Assembly (NCBI GenBank): GCA_949152475.1
Contig: OX424561.1
Coordinates: 6,138,001 to 6,202,000 of the forward strand
Length of the DNA: 64,000 bases
Direction of reading: 5' to 3'
Source of the DNA: Terebella lapidaria
Taxonomy: Eukaryota; Annelida; Polychaeta; Terebellida; Terebellidae
Positions 27,201 through 35,911 of this stretch are shown in pieces (position 1 is the first letter of the stretch; every line of letters starts with the position of its first letter). A program made the position numbers and the translations under genes. Under the pieces are notes generated by a model, which did no database searches, was not told the DNA's origin, and saw nothing but the letters and a program-made list of their open reading frames with translations.

Positions 27201-28041
27201 CCATTCGTCATGACGATGGAGACGTGATCCGTGTCAGGGACTGTGTCCTCGTCAAGTCAGGTCCTCGGAAAAGTGACATCCCTTATGTGGCCAAAATTGG
27301 TGCTCTCTTCAAAGACCCTCAGACTGGTAGGGAATAGTTGCTTTTGCTTTTGTTCATCCTCCAATAATGTTGAAATTTATTCATTGAAAAACAAAAAATA
27401 TTTTTCCTGTCTTGTCAGATGAACTGCTGATGAGTGTTCTGTGGTACTATCGCGCTGAACACACTGAAACGGAACGACTTCCACAGTATATCGACTGCGA
27501 GATATTTGGCTCTAAACACCGTGACATCATCCCTGCTGTGTGCATAGACGACCGGTGCTATGTGCTCACTTGTAACGAGTACTGCAGGTAACAGAAATGT
27601 GGTGGTAATTGAAAGGTGACAAATTTCACAAAAGTTTAAAATGATTTAAAGCTGTAAACTTTCATTCATCGTGTTCTTAAGCAAATGTGAAATATCAAAA
27701 TGGTTCTCATTGTTCGTGAAACATGTTTAAATTATAGTTTCCTTAGAAATTTCAAAACAACCAAGTATTTATTAGTGTATTGGTTTGCAACATTTATGTT
27801 GTTAAATGAAGATTTGTTAATTTATTGTTACAGGTTCCACGCGGAGCAGAAGCGAGTGTTACAAGGCTACCCAGCGCGTGTGAACATCGTCCCTCCCTCC
27901 GACCCCGCGGAGTACAGCCCTCGCCCGGACCGCATCCCGCCCGTCACCGCCAGCGTCGAGACCGTCTTCCTCTGTCGTCGTGTCTACGATATCAAACTCA
28001 AGCGTGTCCTGAAAAACCCACAAGTGCACGTCCCTGTCTGA
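6138..28041 (+). CDS. BAHD1: BAHD1/winged-eye-like BAH-domain chromatin protein, 9 exons
   Basis: Exons are 6138-6206, 16375-17913, 18115-19543, 19666-20226, 20393-20532, 21425-27040, 27164-27326, 27419-27587 and 27834-28041. All are GT-AG with matching phases, totalling 9,894 nt (3,297 aa plus stop). The C terminus (about 3105-3290) is a BAH domain very like that of BAHD1, an H3K27me3 reader that promotes heterochromatin, and of Drosophila winged eye. It contains VRDCVLVKSGPRK, PYVAKI, VLWYYRAEH, CYVLTCNEYCRF and VFLCRRVYD. The cage residues reported for human BAHD1 (Tyr of PYVAK, Trp and Tyr of LWYY) are present. BAHD1-type LNA motifs occur at about 383 (RTACLNAGA) and 529 (RMASLNAQA). The rest is Lys/Ser, P/Q/H and S/T-rich disorder, roughly four times the length of human BAHD1 (about 780 aa). 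A PIDLRK motif at about 2194 resembles CtBP-binding sites. Confidence 0.85.
6411..6489. repeat. 60-bp perfect palindrome flanked by 10-bp direct repeats
   Basis: Positions 6420-6479 are a spacer-free perfect inverted repeat centred between 6449 and 6450. The direct repeat AACTAGATCT lies at 6411-6420 and 6480-6489. The arrangement looks like a tiny palindromic insertion with a 10-bp target-site duplication, as Mutator-like elements make (9-11 bp). It may equally be a collapsed foldback MITE. Confidence 0.75.
6863..7006. repeat. Long imperfect hairpin (144 bp)
   Basis: The arms pair from ATGCATATGACATTG (6863) with CAATGCCATATGCAT (to 7006), and further in around TCTAGCACTCTGATCACC and GGTGACAGAGTGCTAGA. 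The loop is roughly 6920-6952. It could be a foldback MITE or a transcribed hairpin; nothing else supports a miRNA call. Confidence 0.55.
11849..11904. repeat. (GTCCGC)n microsatellite in Helitron
   Basis: About nine imperfect copies of a GC-rich hexamer, strikingly different from the AT-rich surroundings. They lie near the 5' end of the Helitron. Confidence 0.85.
11914..12275. repeat. 168-bp tandem repeat, two copies and a partial third
   Basis: Units start at CTTGTGAACGCGCTACAGG at 11914 and 12082, with a truncated third start at 12250. The two full copies are almost identical. An antisense ORF through them only reflects the repeat. Confidence 0.8.
12521..13830. repeat. 132-bp tandem array with higher-order structure
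   Basis: Unit starts AATAAGTTAAC recur at 12521, 12653, 12785, 12946, 13077, 13209 and onward, mostly 131-132 bp apart. One unit type carries an internal 29-base duplication (TTAAGTCTATTATTGACCAC). The three-unit block 12785-13208 recurs as 13209 onward, giving a higher-order repeat of about 424 bp. Confidence 0.8.
13838..14650. repeat. 120-121-bp tandem array, about 7 copies
   Basis: Each unit holds CAACTTTTACTTTGAATTTC, then a TTTGGCACATATTATGAGT-like core, then CCAATTTCGTCATCTTGAAA. The last copy is more diverged. The array directly follows the 132-bp array within the same Helitron. Confidence 0.8.
15640..16000. repeat. Possible MITE with imperfect inverted ends
   Basis: GTGACGTCAGTTGAGGCA near 15655 pairs with TGCCTCAAATGACGTCAC near 15975. 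CTTCGGCAGTTTCCG also recurs directly as CTTCGGCAATTTACGG near 16031. No target duplication was found, so this is tentative. Confidence 0.3.
16375..17913 (+). CDS. BAHD1: BAHD1-like gene, exon 2 (Lys/Ser-rich, SLNA motifs)
   Basis: The acceptor ATTTTCAG leads into a 513-codon open exon. It carries an ordered-looking N-terminal block (YKARHNIGKRTAAGRVAS, VTFVFPDGYFRPV), a long KDK/SSK-rich region, the CLNAGAIMYAMYKDE motif, an acidic SDEES region and AT-hook/NLS-like KGKPKGRKKK. It ends within RRMASLNAQ. The donor CAG|GTCTGT is weak but fixed by the BAHD1-like SLNA continuity with exon 3. Confidence 0.8.
18115..19543 (+). CDS. BAHD1: BAHD1-like gene, exon 3 (P/Q/H/S-rich)
   Basis: Entered in phase 0 with AILEASKDEPRPKKPR, completing the SLNAQA-I motif. 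An acidic/Lys block follows, then about 300 residues rich in Pro, Gln, His, Ser and Tyr (PPQHQSYSGSQSSQTHRQT type). The donor CTGG|GTAAGA leaves phase 1. No folded domain is recognised. Confidence 0.78.
19666..20226 (+). CDS. BAHD1: BAHD1-like gene, exon 4
   Basis: The acceptor is TTGGCAG and the donor CCAG|GTAAGT, phase 1 to phase 1. It encodes LYQPAGPLIQTMQHDPCCMP, a Cys-containing block that stands out as ordered, then Ser/Pro/Lys-rich sequence with RSPSPKHKDGSRGRSSQSP. Confidence 0.75.
20393..20532 (+). CDS. BAHD1: BAHD1-like gene, exon 5
   Basis: This 140-nt exon lies between acceptor TTTTCTTAG and donor AAG|GTAAAA. It encodes a Ser/Thr/Lys-rich linker (VPSGTKSSVAPDSKSESSG). Phases 1 in and 0 out fit both neighbours. 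Confidence 0.7.
21425..27040 (+). CDS. BAHD1: BAHD1-like gene, giant exon 6 (5.6 kb)
   Basis: An uninterrupted 1,872-codon exon between acceptor CTACTTCCAG and donor CACACAG|GTCAGC. Composition shifts from Ser/Thr/Val (TTTSSVVNPGTS type) through Lys/Ser blocks to an acidic, phospho-site-like Ser/Glu/Asp region with many SP pairs, and back to basic KRSPGKRGP blocks before the BAH domain. Short motifs include ALNLSMSSP, YEDLIQDLSMPRP and PIDLRK (24266-24283). The exon ends with IPWKCEGEPEMKLVYTQ, the lead-in to the BAH fold. Confidence 0.82.
27164..27326 (+). CDS. BAHD1: BAHD1-like gene, exon 7 (BAH domain, first part)
   Basis: Encodes VEGPPVMTQCYSSIRHDDGD, then IRVRDCVLVKSGPRK and IPYVAKIGALFKDPQT. 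This corresponds to the start of the BAH beta barrel and the first cage Tyr (PYVAK). The donor ACTG|GTAGGG leaves phase 1. Confidence 0.88.
27419..27587 (+). CDS. BAHD1: BAHD1-like gene, exon 8 (BAH domain, cage residues)
   Basis: Encodes DELLMSVLWYYRAEHTETER with the conserved W-Y-Y, then CEIFGSKHRDIIPAVCIDD and CYVLTCNEYC. The order and spacing match the BAHD1 BAH domain. The donor is TGCAG|GTAACA. Confidence 0.88.
27834..28041 (+). CDS. BAHD1: BAHD1-like gene, exon 9 (BAH domain end, stop)
   Basis: Completes the Arg split across the intron and encodes RFHAEQKRVLQGYPARVNIV, then VFLCRRVYDIKLKRVLKNPQ, the characteristic BAHD1 C terminus. TGA is at 28039-28041. The exon is markedly GC-richer than its surroundings. 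Confidence 0.88.
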
Positions 28042-29840
28042 CAAGGCTATGGGGGTGTAGGGAACCTGGTTTTGTGTTCATACCAGTGTTTGTTCTGTTT
28101 TCACAATGTCTGAGTCACTCTACAATTCACAATCTTGTCACTGACGCGTGTTGTTTGATGCTTGTTGATGTTTCACACATGTCGGTTCTAACACATGTCT
28201 GACACCTGTCTGACACTTGTCTGCTAGAGCTTCAGTAACGTGGCTATAGTTCATGTCTGAAATTGCAAATATGTTGTCAAGGTACATGTCTTTCACCCCA
28301 TCCATGTCTCGCACATCCATACTTATAGCTCCAAATTGTTGTCTGCCCACTTTGTTGTATTGAAGATATGTATTTTAGATTGTATTACCATGTTATCGAC
28401 TGATATTATTGTACAGAGAAAGTGTACAATTTACTTCATGTTTATCTATTTCATGCACACACTTGTATATACCACGCACAGTACATGTAGTTCAAATCTC
28501 ATCATCTTTTATCTGAGTGGTCCCTGCTTGCCAATGTTACAAGTAATTGTATGTATTTAAGCTACTTCACAACTGCACTATAATACGGCATACACTATAC
28601 TATTTATTGTACTTAACACACATGGTCAGCATGCATATACACTTGGTGCAAGTTTGGTGTGGTTGAGTTTTCATAAGTCTGGATGCCTGATCCTAGCTCT
28701 GTGAACATATAAAATAGCGAGATTGCTCTGAGATAATCTTTGTTACTTTGACAGACCAACTGTCAATGTGATATCTGATAATCAAATGAAACTGATGATT
28801 TGGCTGTGTACACAATCAATTGAAATGTATTTGATTTGCTGGTCACAATCAGTGGTAAATTGAGTTTGATCTGATTTAAGTTATACCTGTAGTTGTTGTG
28901 TGGCTGCTGCATTTGACATAATCTTGCCTTATAATTTATTGCTCTTGTCGAGTTGAAATTACAAAATACAATCATAAAATACATTCATGATAATCTACTT
29001 CCCTCGGAGGAATGTCATTTTTGTTAGCAAATTTTATAGATTACTTATGCCAGAAGCATGAAACTAGCACTCGAACAGCCTTGCACAGATGGTGTGTATG
29101 TGATATCATATTTGGAAATGCTGTTTTATATAATCGCTGCAAACATGGAATGTACTCCGTAGAACTGAAATCAACACTAGAAGTCTGCTTTGTTGTCTTC
29201 CGTGGAGGTATTTGCTTGAAAACTGAACATTCATCGAACAAGAAATTATAAACAGTAAAGTGATACACTACCTTGATGTTATGGGGCTTTGAACAAATAT
29301 TTCCTGAACAAGCAAGTCATTAATTACTGGAAGAAGTATTTATAATTTGCTGAAATCATGTGTCTAGTCATTTCCATGTCAGAAATTATGTTCGCCAATC
29401 AGATGCAAGCTATGCATTGGTTTGTGTTCATTCATTTTGCAAATTTTAGTCATTGCTGGAGATTTTGGTGATGTTTACTGTTCAGTGTGGTTTGGGTATG
29501 ACCTTGTATACATGGGTAATACAACTTCCAGACATAACTTGAAAATTTGTAAGTTTTCCAATGAGCCTGCGAATGTTTTTGATAACATGGGGTCCAATGC
29601 ATGTGGAGTTACCTTGAAAGATACTGTTATGTATGTGTTGAATATATTCCAGAAAAATTGTCGTTGTTGGATATTTTAAAACTCAAACCCAGGATGTCCG
29701 TTGGAAAAATCGTGGAACTTGCAGCTTGCGTTACATATACCATGTACACCATTCTGTTGTCAAAATGATTGTTTTAGGCTTGAAGTGGCCTTTTAGTTAT
29801 GTGATAGTGGTTGGAAATAAATTTCTTTACAACAGTATGA
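28042..29840 (+). other. Probable 3' UTR and downstream region of the BAHD1-like gene
   Basis: AT-rich sequence without coding potential follows the stop codon. The best polyadenylation signal on this strand is AATAAA at 29816-29821, which would give a 3' UTR of about 1.8 kb. Its use is inferred. Confidence 0.45.
29816..29821 (+). terminator. Candidate polyadenylation signal AATAAA
   Basis: This is the canonical hexamer nearest downstream of the BAHD1-like stop codon, immediately before a transposon-rich interval. Transcript data are needed to confirm use. Confidence 0.35.
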
Positions 29841-29861
29841 AATTGTGTCACTGAATATATA

Positions 29862-30150
29862 GCCCTGTTCGTTTGGGGCTATTGGGTATTCTATTGGGTA
29901 TTCTGAGTATTACATTCTGGAATGGATACGCATGCGCATTTCAACCAGAATCGTCTACCAGTTAAACATGACCGTGGATTCTAGAACTGTTATGCTAATT
30001 CTGGAATTACGATTCTGCCCACTCCGCTTGAAAGATCGAATAGCAGAATATTATTCTGTCAATTCCGGAATGATATTCAGATGCCAATCGAACAAGGAAA
30101 TGCAATTCTAGAATCAACAGATTGAAAAGAATGGCCCAAACGAACAGGCC
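29862..30150. mobile_element. Small MITE with CCTGTTCGTTTGGG termini
   Basis: GCCCTGTTCGTTTGGGGCTATT at the left is matched by the complement of AATGGCCCAAACGAACAGGC at the right, with about 290 bp between the ends. The target duplication is unclear, so the superfamily is not assigned. There is no ORF. Confidence 0.6.
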
Positions 30151-30336
30151 TTATATGTAATTAAATATAAATCTTGTATGAAGTATTGGCCATGCTAATT
30201 GACCTTTCGTAAATGCCCCCAAAAGTTTTCCGATTTACACATTTTACGTCGGCTACTTTTCTTTGGCCAATAATGTTTTCCAGAATAGATTTTCATGAAA
30301 AAACTCAAACTGGATTTGAAAAAGGTCAATTATTAG

Positions 30337-30574
30337 TCCGCCTCTGTGGCCAAGTGGATTGGACTGGTGGCTCTTGAAGCAAAGAAGATCAGAGGCGGTA
30401 GGTGACGCGGCTTCAAACCCCGTCGCCGGCACAAAGTAGGTGGAGTTTTCATCCTGGCAACGCAAAGGTTTCTCCATTCGAATGTGCTTTCCAAATTCAA
30501 AATTATCACCCAAAGGGGGATGGGGAAGATGGGCAAAATTGCCTATCATCATGGACCGTCGTTAAACAAATCTG
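30337..30574 (+). mobile_element. tRNA-derived SINE, 238 bp, with 8-bp target duplication
   Basis: The head shows a box A (TGGCCAAGTGG) and box B (GGCTTCAAACCCC) with a tRNA Leu/Ser-like spacing including a long variable arm. ATTATTAG at 30329-30336 is repeated at 30575-30582. The tail ends CCGTCGTTAAACAAATCTG. It inserted at the end of a Helentron-like element. SINE transcription would be from the internal pol III promoter. Confidence 0.75.
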
Positions 30575-32114
30575 ATTATTAGCAGAATTTTTTTTTCTTC
30601 CGCCGTTTTGGTTTCCGGACGATAACTTTAGATTGCCTTGGATCCTTGTCAAATTTTCACCTCTAGGCAAAAAATGATATGTGGAAGAACCCTATTCTTT
30701 TTGAGGTCCGTGAGGATGAAATCAAGGCTAGCTCTGAGACTTGGTTTCCGGACGATAACTCGAAAAATATTCATGCAATAGTTACAGGACTCTGCATGGA
30801 GGTTCATACGCTACCAGGGAAGAACCCTATTGATTTTGGAATCGATCCGTCAAACGACCTTTGACCTAGAGGTCAAAATAATTTTTTGCTGATTCATCCT
30901 TGAGGCTTCCTGCACATCTCAGAAGCCGTGCGTCATAGAGCAAAACGGACTTTATATTTGGACTCGTCGCCCTAGACAAACATCTCTAAGGGGTATTATT
31001 TTTTTTTATCTGGCTCCGAGGTCTGTGAGGTCCGTGAGGATGAAATCGAGGCTGATTTTGAGACTTGGTTTCCAGGCGATAACTCGAAAAATATTCAGGC
31101 AATAGTTGCAGAACTTTGCACGGAGATTTATATCTCACCAGGGAAGAAACCTATTGATTTTGGGATCGATACGTCAAACGACCTTTGACCTAGAGGTCGA
31201 AATAATTTTTTGCTGAGTCATCCTTGAGGCATCCTGCATATCTCGGAAACGGTACGTCGTAGAGTTAAACGGACGTTATTTTCTGACTCATCGCCCTAGA
31301 CAAACATGTCTAAGGGGTATTATGGATTTATGGATGAACTTTGACCTTGACCCGAAATTTTTTTGCCGATTCGGCATTTTTCGTTTTCTTTGATATCTCG
31401 GAAGCGGTGCGTCGTAAACGGACGTTATTTTCGGACTCGTCGCCCTAGACAAACATGTCTTACGGGTATTATGGACGAACTTTGACCTTGACCCGAAATT
31501 GTTTTGCCGAGTCGGCATTATTCGTTTTCTTCGATATAACGATATTTTCGGACTCGTCGCCCTAGACAAACATGTATTACGGGTGCCATGGACGAACTTT
31601 GACCTTGACCCGAAATTGTTTTGCCGAGTCGGCATTATTCGTTTTCTTCGATATCTTGGAAACGGTGTGTCGTAGAGCGAAACTGACGTTATTTTTTAAC
31701 TCGTCGACCTAGACAAACGTGTCTCAGGGGGTATTATGGATGAACTTTTACCTTGACCCGAAATTTTTTCGTTTTCTTCGATATCTCGGAAACGGTGCGT
31801 CGTAGAGTGAAACGGAGGTTATTTTCGGACTCCTCGCCCTACACAAACATGTCTAAAGAGTATTATGGATGAACTTTGACCTTGACCCAAAATTTTTTTC
31901 GGACTCGATCGTCGCCCTAGACAAACATGTCTTAGGGGTATTACAGATTAACTTTGACCTTGACCTGAATTTTTTTTTGCTGAATCGACATTTTTCATTT
32001 TCTTCGATATCTAGGAAACGGTGTGTCGTAGAGCTTGTGGGAAACATGTTTTAAATATTACGAATTAGTACTAACACCGAAATGCCTCCAAGGCATCTTT
32101 AGGCCTTGACGTCT
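30575..32114 (-). mobile_element. Decayed Helentron/HINE-like element (copy C)
   Basis: In reverse orientation this matches the two elements at 53418-55846 and 56108-58719: GCAGAATTTTTTTT at the left, the GGTCAAA and GACCTAGAGGTC blocks, diverged satellite-like units at 31288-32050, and the terminal CCAAGGCATCTTTAGGCCTT then GACGTCTA near 32114. It is much more diverged than those copies, and its left terminal hairpin is missing. Confidence 0.7.
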
Positions 32115-32125
32115 ACAGTAGTTAT

Positions 32126-33484
32126 TATAACGAACTAACAGAACCACCGTCCTCCTCCGCAAAACCACACGCGGAGGAGTGATCACAGTTCTTGCGGAGG
32201 TTCGACCACGTGCATGCGGAGGATCGACCACGTGCTTGCGGAAGACCAGGCATGCACATGCACAGTACAGCTTCCTGTGGAGAGCCCAATATAAGGAGGC
32301 AGCCACAGCTCTCTGGTAGTCAGTCGGGGCAAGGTACGAGAGGAGACACATCACTCTGAGACGGTTCTGTCCTCCTTGGACAGGCGAGGGAGAGGACTTA
32401 GAGTTTTTCGTACCTCCACACATCTTGACCTCCGCAGTGCGGAGCCCCAGACTCCATGTATGGGAAATGTAACAGGGAAGGGTGTGGGTCCCAGATGATG
32501 ACAATCGCATGAATCCGGTCCAACGCCCCTTCAATATATGAACCCCGGCCCTCTTGACTTACAGCTGACGGCAAGGTGGCGATCTCTTCTTTCACAGTGG
32601 TGCAAGCGTGAGGGAAGTCTCTGGTGAACCTCCACAACCCGCGGACCTGGGAGGGACGTCCCCTGATGTGCGGAGACACTCCGTCTCCGCAATAGGAGAA
32701 CCTCCGCAGCTGCGGACTTGTGAAGGAAGTCTCTGACGATACTTTGCACCCGCGGAGGTGGCGAGGGAAGTTTCCTGACGTGCGGAGACACCCAGTCTCC
32801 GCAGGCGACGACCCTCCGCACCCGCGGAAGAGGGAGGTGAAGCAGACGTGCGGAAGGACGAGGGAACTCTGCGTAGCCACGGAACCTCCGCAGCGCGGAA
32901 GACCTTCGCAGAGAGAGGACCTCCGCAGTGCGGAAGACCTCCGTAGAGACAGAGGACCTCCGCAGAAGTGAGGACCTCCGCACCGGCGACACCTCCGCGG
33001 AAGACGGTGGGACAGACTCCGCAAGTACCTACCTCCAGAGACGGAAGAATTGCGGAGCCAGGGAACCTTCACCTCCGCATGGACTTCACGTAGGAAGAGA
33101 CTGACGCTAGTTCTGATGCCTAACGTTAAAAGCAGGGTCTTAGTCTAAACCTGGACCCGGTGTAACCTTTTAGTATTGTAAAGCCCGGTGACTTAGTCTA
33201 AACCTGGTCACTGTGTAATTTGGGGAAACATTCATATATTTTGTGAGTGAATAACTCGTCGTATTTGGTAATAAAACCCGTGTCTTTGAATTAATATGTC
33301 TTTTCTCTAACCAGAGAAATACTAAGGAATTGCGGACGTCTCACCATTAATTGTCTATAGCGTTCGGACACAGAGACGAGAGGTACTACAAAAAGACTAT
33401 ACGAAAAATAAACACAACGAGAGAAAATAAACAACGAACAAACCACCATGGCACCAAATAACCATCAATCGTAAAATCGCTACA
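32126..33484 (+). repeat. 5' LTR of the Ty3/gypsy element
   Basis: Starts TATAACGAACTAACAGAACC and ends AAATCGCTACA, 1,359 bp. It contains a TATA-like CAATATAAGG near 32290 and an AATAAA near 33270. GC-rich palindromic CCTCCGC motifs fill the central 600 bp, giving spurious long ORFs on both strands. Confidence 0.85.
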
Positions 33485-33490
33485 GAAACT

Positions 33491-33508
33491 TGGTGCCATG
33501 ACCAGGAT
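33491..33508 (+). other. Primer-binding site of the Ty3/gypsy element
   Basis: TGGTGCCATGACCAGGAT begins 6 bases after the LTR. A start with TGG, complementary to a tRNA CCA end, is the expected form. I do not identify the tRNA. Confidence 0.6.
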
Positions 33509-33547
33509 GCTTCGAAGAAGCATACAGCTCAGAAGAACGAGCCTGAT

Positions 33548-35396
33548 ATGTCCGACACTGAGGGAAAAGATCTGAAGTCCTCCGCGGAAGACGAGGGAAG
33601 ATCGAGGAAGTGCGGAGGATCTGGTGATGCAGAGGAGTGCGGAAGACAATCTGAGGACGCGGGTCCGGAGGACTCCGGAAGATCAGAGGCCTCCGGAGCT
33701 GGTGATGACAGATGTCCTCGCTCCATCCGGAGTGAGGAGACCCCCGAGTGGTCTGGATGGACGGAACATGACAGGAGGCGAGAGCGGGAGCGCTACCTGC
33801 AGAGGGTCCGCGAGAGCCCAGGGCTCAGTAGAGTTTGGGGAGACCCAGCACTTACCTGGGGGACAGTGAGATCCTCGTGTCTGAGGACTACCTGCGAGGC
33901 AGAGGGCGAGCCGCATCAGAGGGACGAGGAAGAACCCGATCGGCCAAGGGGAGGCAGCGAGCACCTTCCCCATCCTTTCTGAGGTCTCTCACCCACGGGG
34001 GACCTTCAGTCCAGAGAGGGTGGCAGGAAGAGAGGGGGCTGAGCCACGATCAGTCCCAAGCCGGGCCTTCCAGCCGTGATGTGGGGCACGGAGCAGCCGC
34101 CGGCCGCATGACGAGAGCCATACCACCTCCGCAGATGGGAGGTGCTACGTACGCTCCCTAGCCGACGGCCTCCGCAGTACAGCCAGGTCCGCCGATGTAC
34201 GAGCTCGTGATGGCTCCGCAGGTGGCTCCGCAGCAACTGCCACAGATGGCTCCTCAGATGGTGGCTCCGCAGATGGGAGCGCCGCCTCCGCAGCCAGTAC
34301 CGGTGGTCTACTACCACCAAGGACCACCGGCTGTCCAGCCTGGACAGATGACTGCTCCAGTACCACCCCAGGAGTGGCAGAGGAGGAGAGATATGGATTC
34401 GGAGACAAACGGGTCTACCACCGAGAATACCCTCTCTCACTGGGGACGTCGACGGTCTTCGGGTCCGCAGAGACGGCGAGGCCGGAGAAGTGACTCCGAT
34501 GGGAGCACCTCATCCTCCTCCGCATTTGCACTGGCACCTGCAGAGCGACGGAGACAGATGTTCCCGGACAAGTATGACAGTGTCTCGATGGAGTGGCCTG
34601 AATACCTGAGCCATTTCTCGATGATCGCCGAAGTTAATAGATGGGGAAAGATGGAACGGGGGCTGTACCTGGTGAGCAGCTTGATGGGAGATGCGAGGCG
34701 GATCCTCACGGTAATGAAACCAGACCAGTACAAGGACTGGGATCTCCTCATGGAGAAGCTGGCCAAGCCTTTGCCCAACATATACAGCGGTTGGTTGAGA
34801 GGTCTTATCCACACCTCGGGGATGAGGCTCACGAGACCATCGCATTGGAAAGCTTCCTGAAGGGTCACGGGGACGGTGACATGAAGCTCATGGCCCTGAT
34901 GAAGGACATGAAGACCCTGGAAGAGGCGACGGCTTTCATCACCCAGTATGAAAGTGTCAACCGCAAGCCAGTGCGTGCAGTCCGCGCCTTGGTGGAGGAC
35001 GAGAGCCCGGTGGAGGCGCCTCACGATGTGATGGCCTTCACCAAGGGGGATCGGCCTCCGCCGAAGAAGGACGTTAAGAAGAGTGACTCTGGGCCTCGAC
35101 TTCCCTACTTCAAGGGAATGTTCGAGACCCAGGCCCAGAAGATGGACCAGCTGATCGAACTGATGGGGACGGTCTTGAAGAAGGTGGAGGGAGTGACGAC
35201 TCCGCGGACGACCTTGGCACAGGGACCTCGAGGTCGGGACCGTGAGTGCTGGCTGTGCCGACAACCCGGACACCTGAGTAGCGAGTGTCCCCAGACACCG
35301 AAGGATGTCAAGTCCCTGGCGCTCCTGCTGAAGCAGCTGGAGGACGAGGACGTCCTTCAGGAGGAGTTAGAGACGGAGGACCTCTCATCAAACTAG
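33548..35396 (+). pseudogene. Ty3/gypsy gag, interrupted
   Basis: The first frame opens MSDTEGKDLKSSAEDE at 33548 and runs to 33982. A second frame (33835-34860) has a TAG at 34159-34161. A third frame (34641-35396) continues the capsid-like helical region after a shift near 34770 and contains the zinc knuckle CWLCRQPGHLSSEC (35249-35290). The capsid/nucleocapsid order is normal. At least one stop and one or two frame changes make it non-functional as read, unless some are sequencing errors. Confidence 0.7.
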
Positions 35397-35639
35397 AGGG
35401 GCCCGTTTCTGACGCCGAGAAGACGGGCAATTCCTGGCAAGCACAGGTCAGGATTAGAAGGCGACAAAACGAGACGGAAGGTGGAGATGCAGGATCTGTA
35501 CATAGTGTGAATAGAGTTACCCGTGGGATAGTCTCTGCAACCTCATATGGGAATATATTTGCGGAGGTGACTCCCGCCTCCACGACGATGATGTTACTGA
35601 TGTTCATGATGTGCCTCTGATGATACTGATGTTTGTGAT

Positions 35640-35890
35640 GTACCTACGACTCCAGGTGTCTTACCTGAGGGGAAGGCGAACTCTTCTCTGTCTACTCTAA
35701 ATAGCATTGATGATGATGATGTGCCTACGACTCCAGGTGTCTTACCTGAGGGGAAGGTGAACCCTTCTCTGTCTTCTGTAAATAGCGATGTTCGTGATGT
35801 TCGTACGACTCCAGGTGTCTTACCTGAGGGGGAGGATGGCCCTCCTCTGTCAACTGTACATACTGAGGCCGAGACTCCGGGTGTCACGAC
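35640..35890. repeat. Minisatellite in the gag-pol junction, about 85 bp x 3
   Basis: GACTCCAGGTGTCTTACCTG recurs three times, with a fourth partial copy, separated by Asp/Val-rich spacers. In one frame it reads TTPGVLPEG repeats. It lies between the gag stop at 35396 and the protease frame at 35912. Confidence 0.8.
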
Positions 35891-35911
35891 CGAGAGGGAT
35901 GCGAGCTTCCC

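Noticed and set aside
30337..30440. Functional tRNA gene
   Set aside because: Boxes A and B are present, but the acceptor stem does not close properly and a SINE body plus target duplication follow.
31288..31635. ORFs with KMPTRQNNFGSRSKFVH repeats (also 54750-54932)
   Set aside because: They are translations of the 147-bp satellite units. The frame is broken at almost every unit.
32398..33072. Long antisense ORFs in the Ty3/gypsy LTR (also 40562-41256)
   Set aside because: They arise from GC-rich CCTCCGC/GCGGAGG palindromes, occur in several frames on both strands of both LTRs, and show no protein-like composition.
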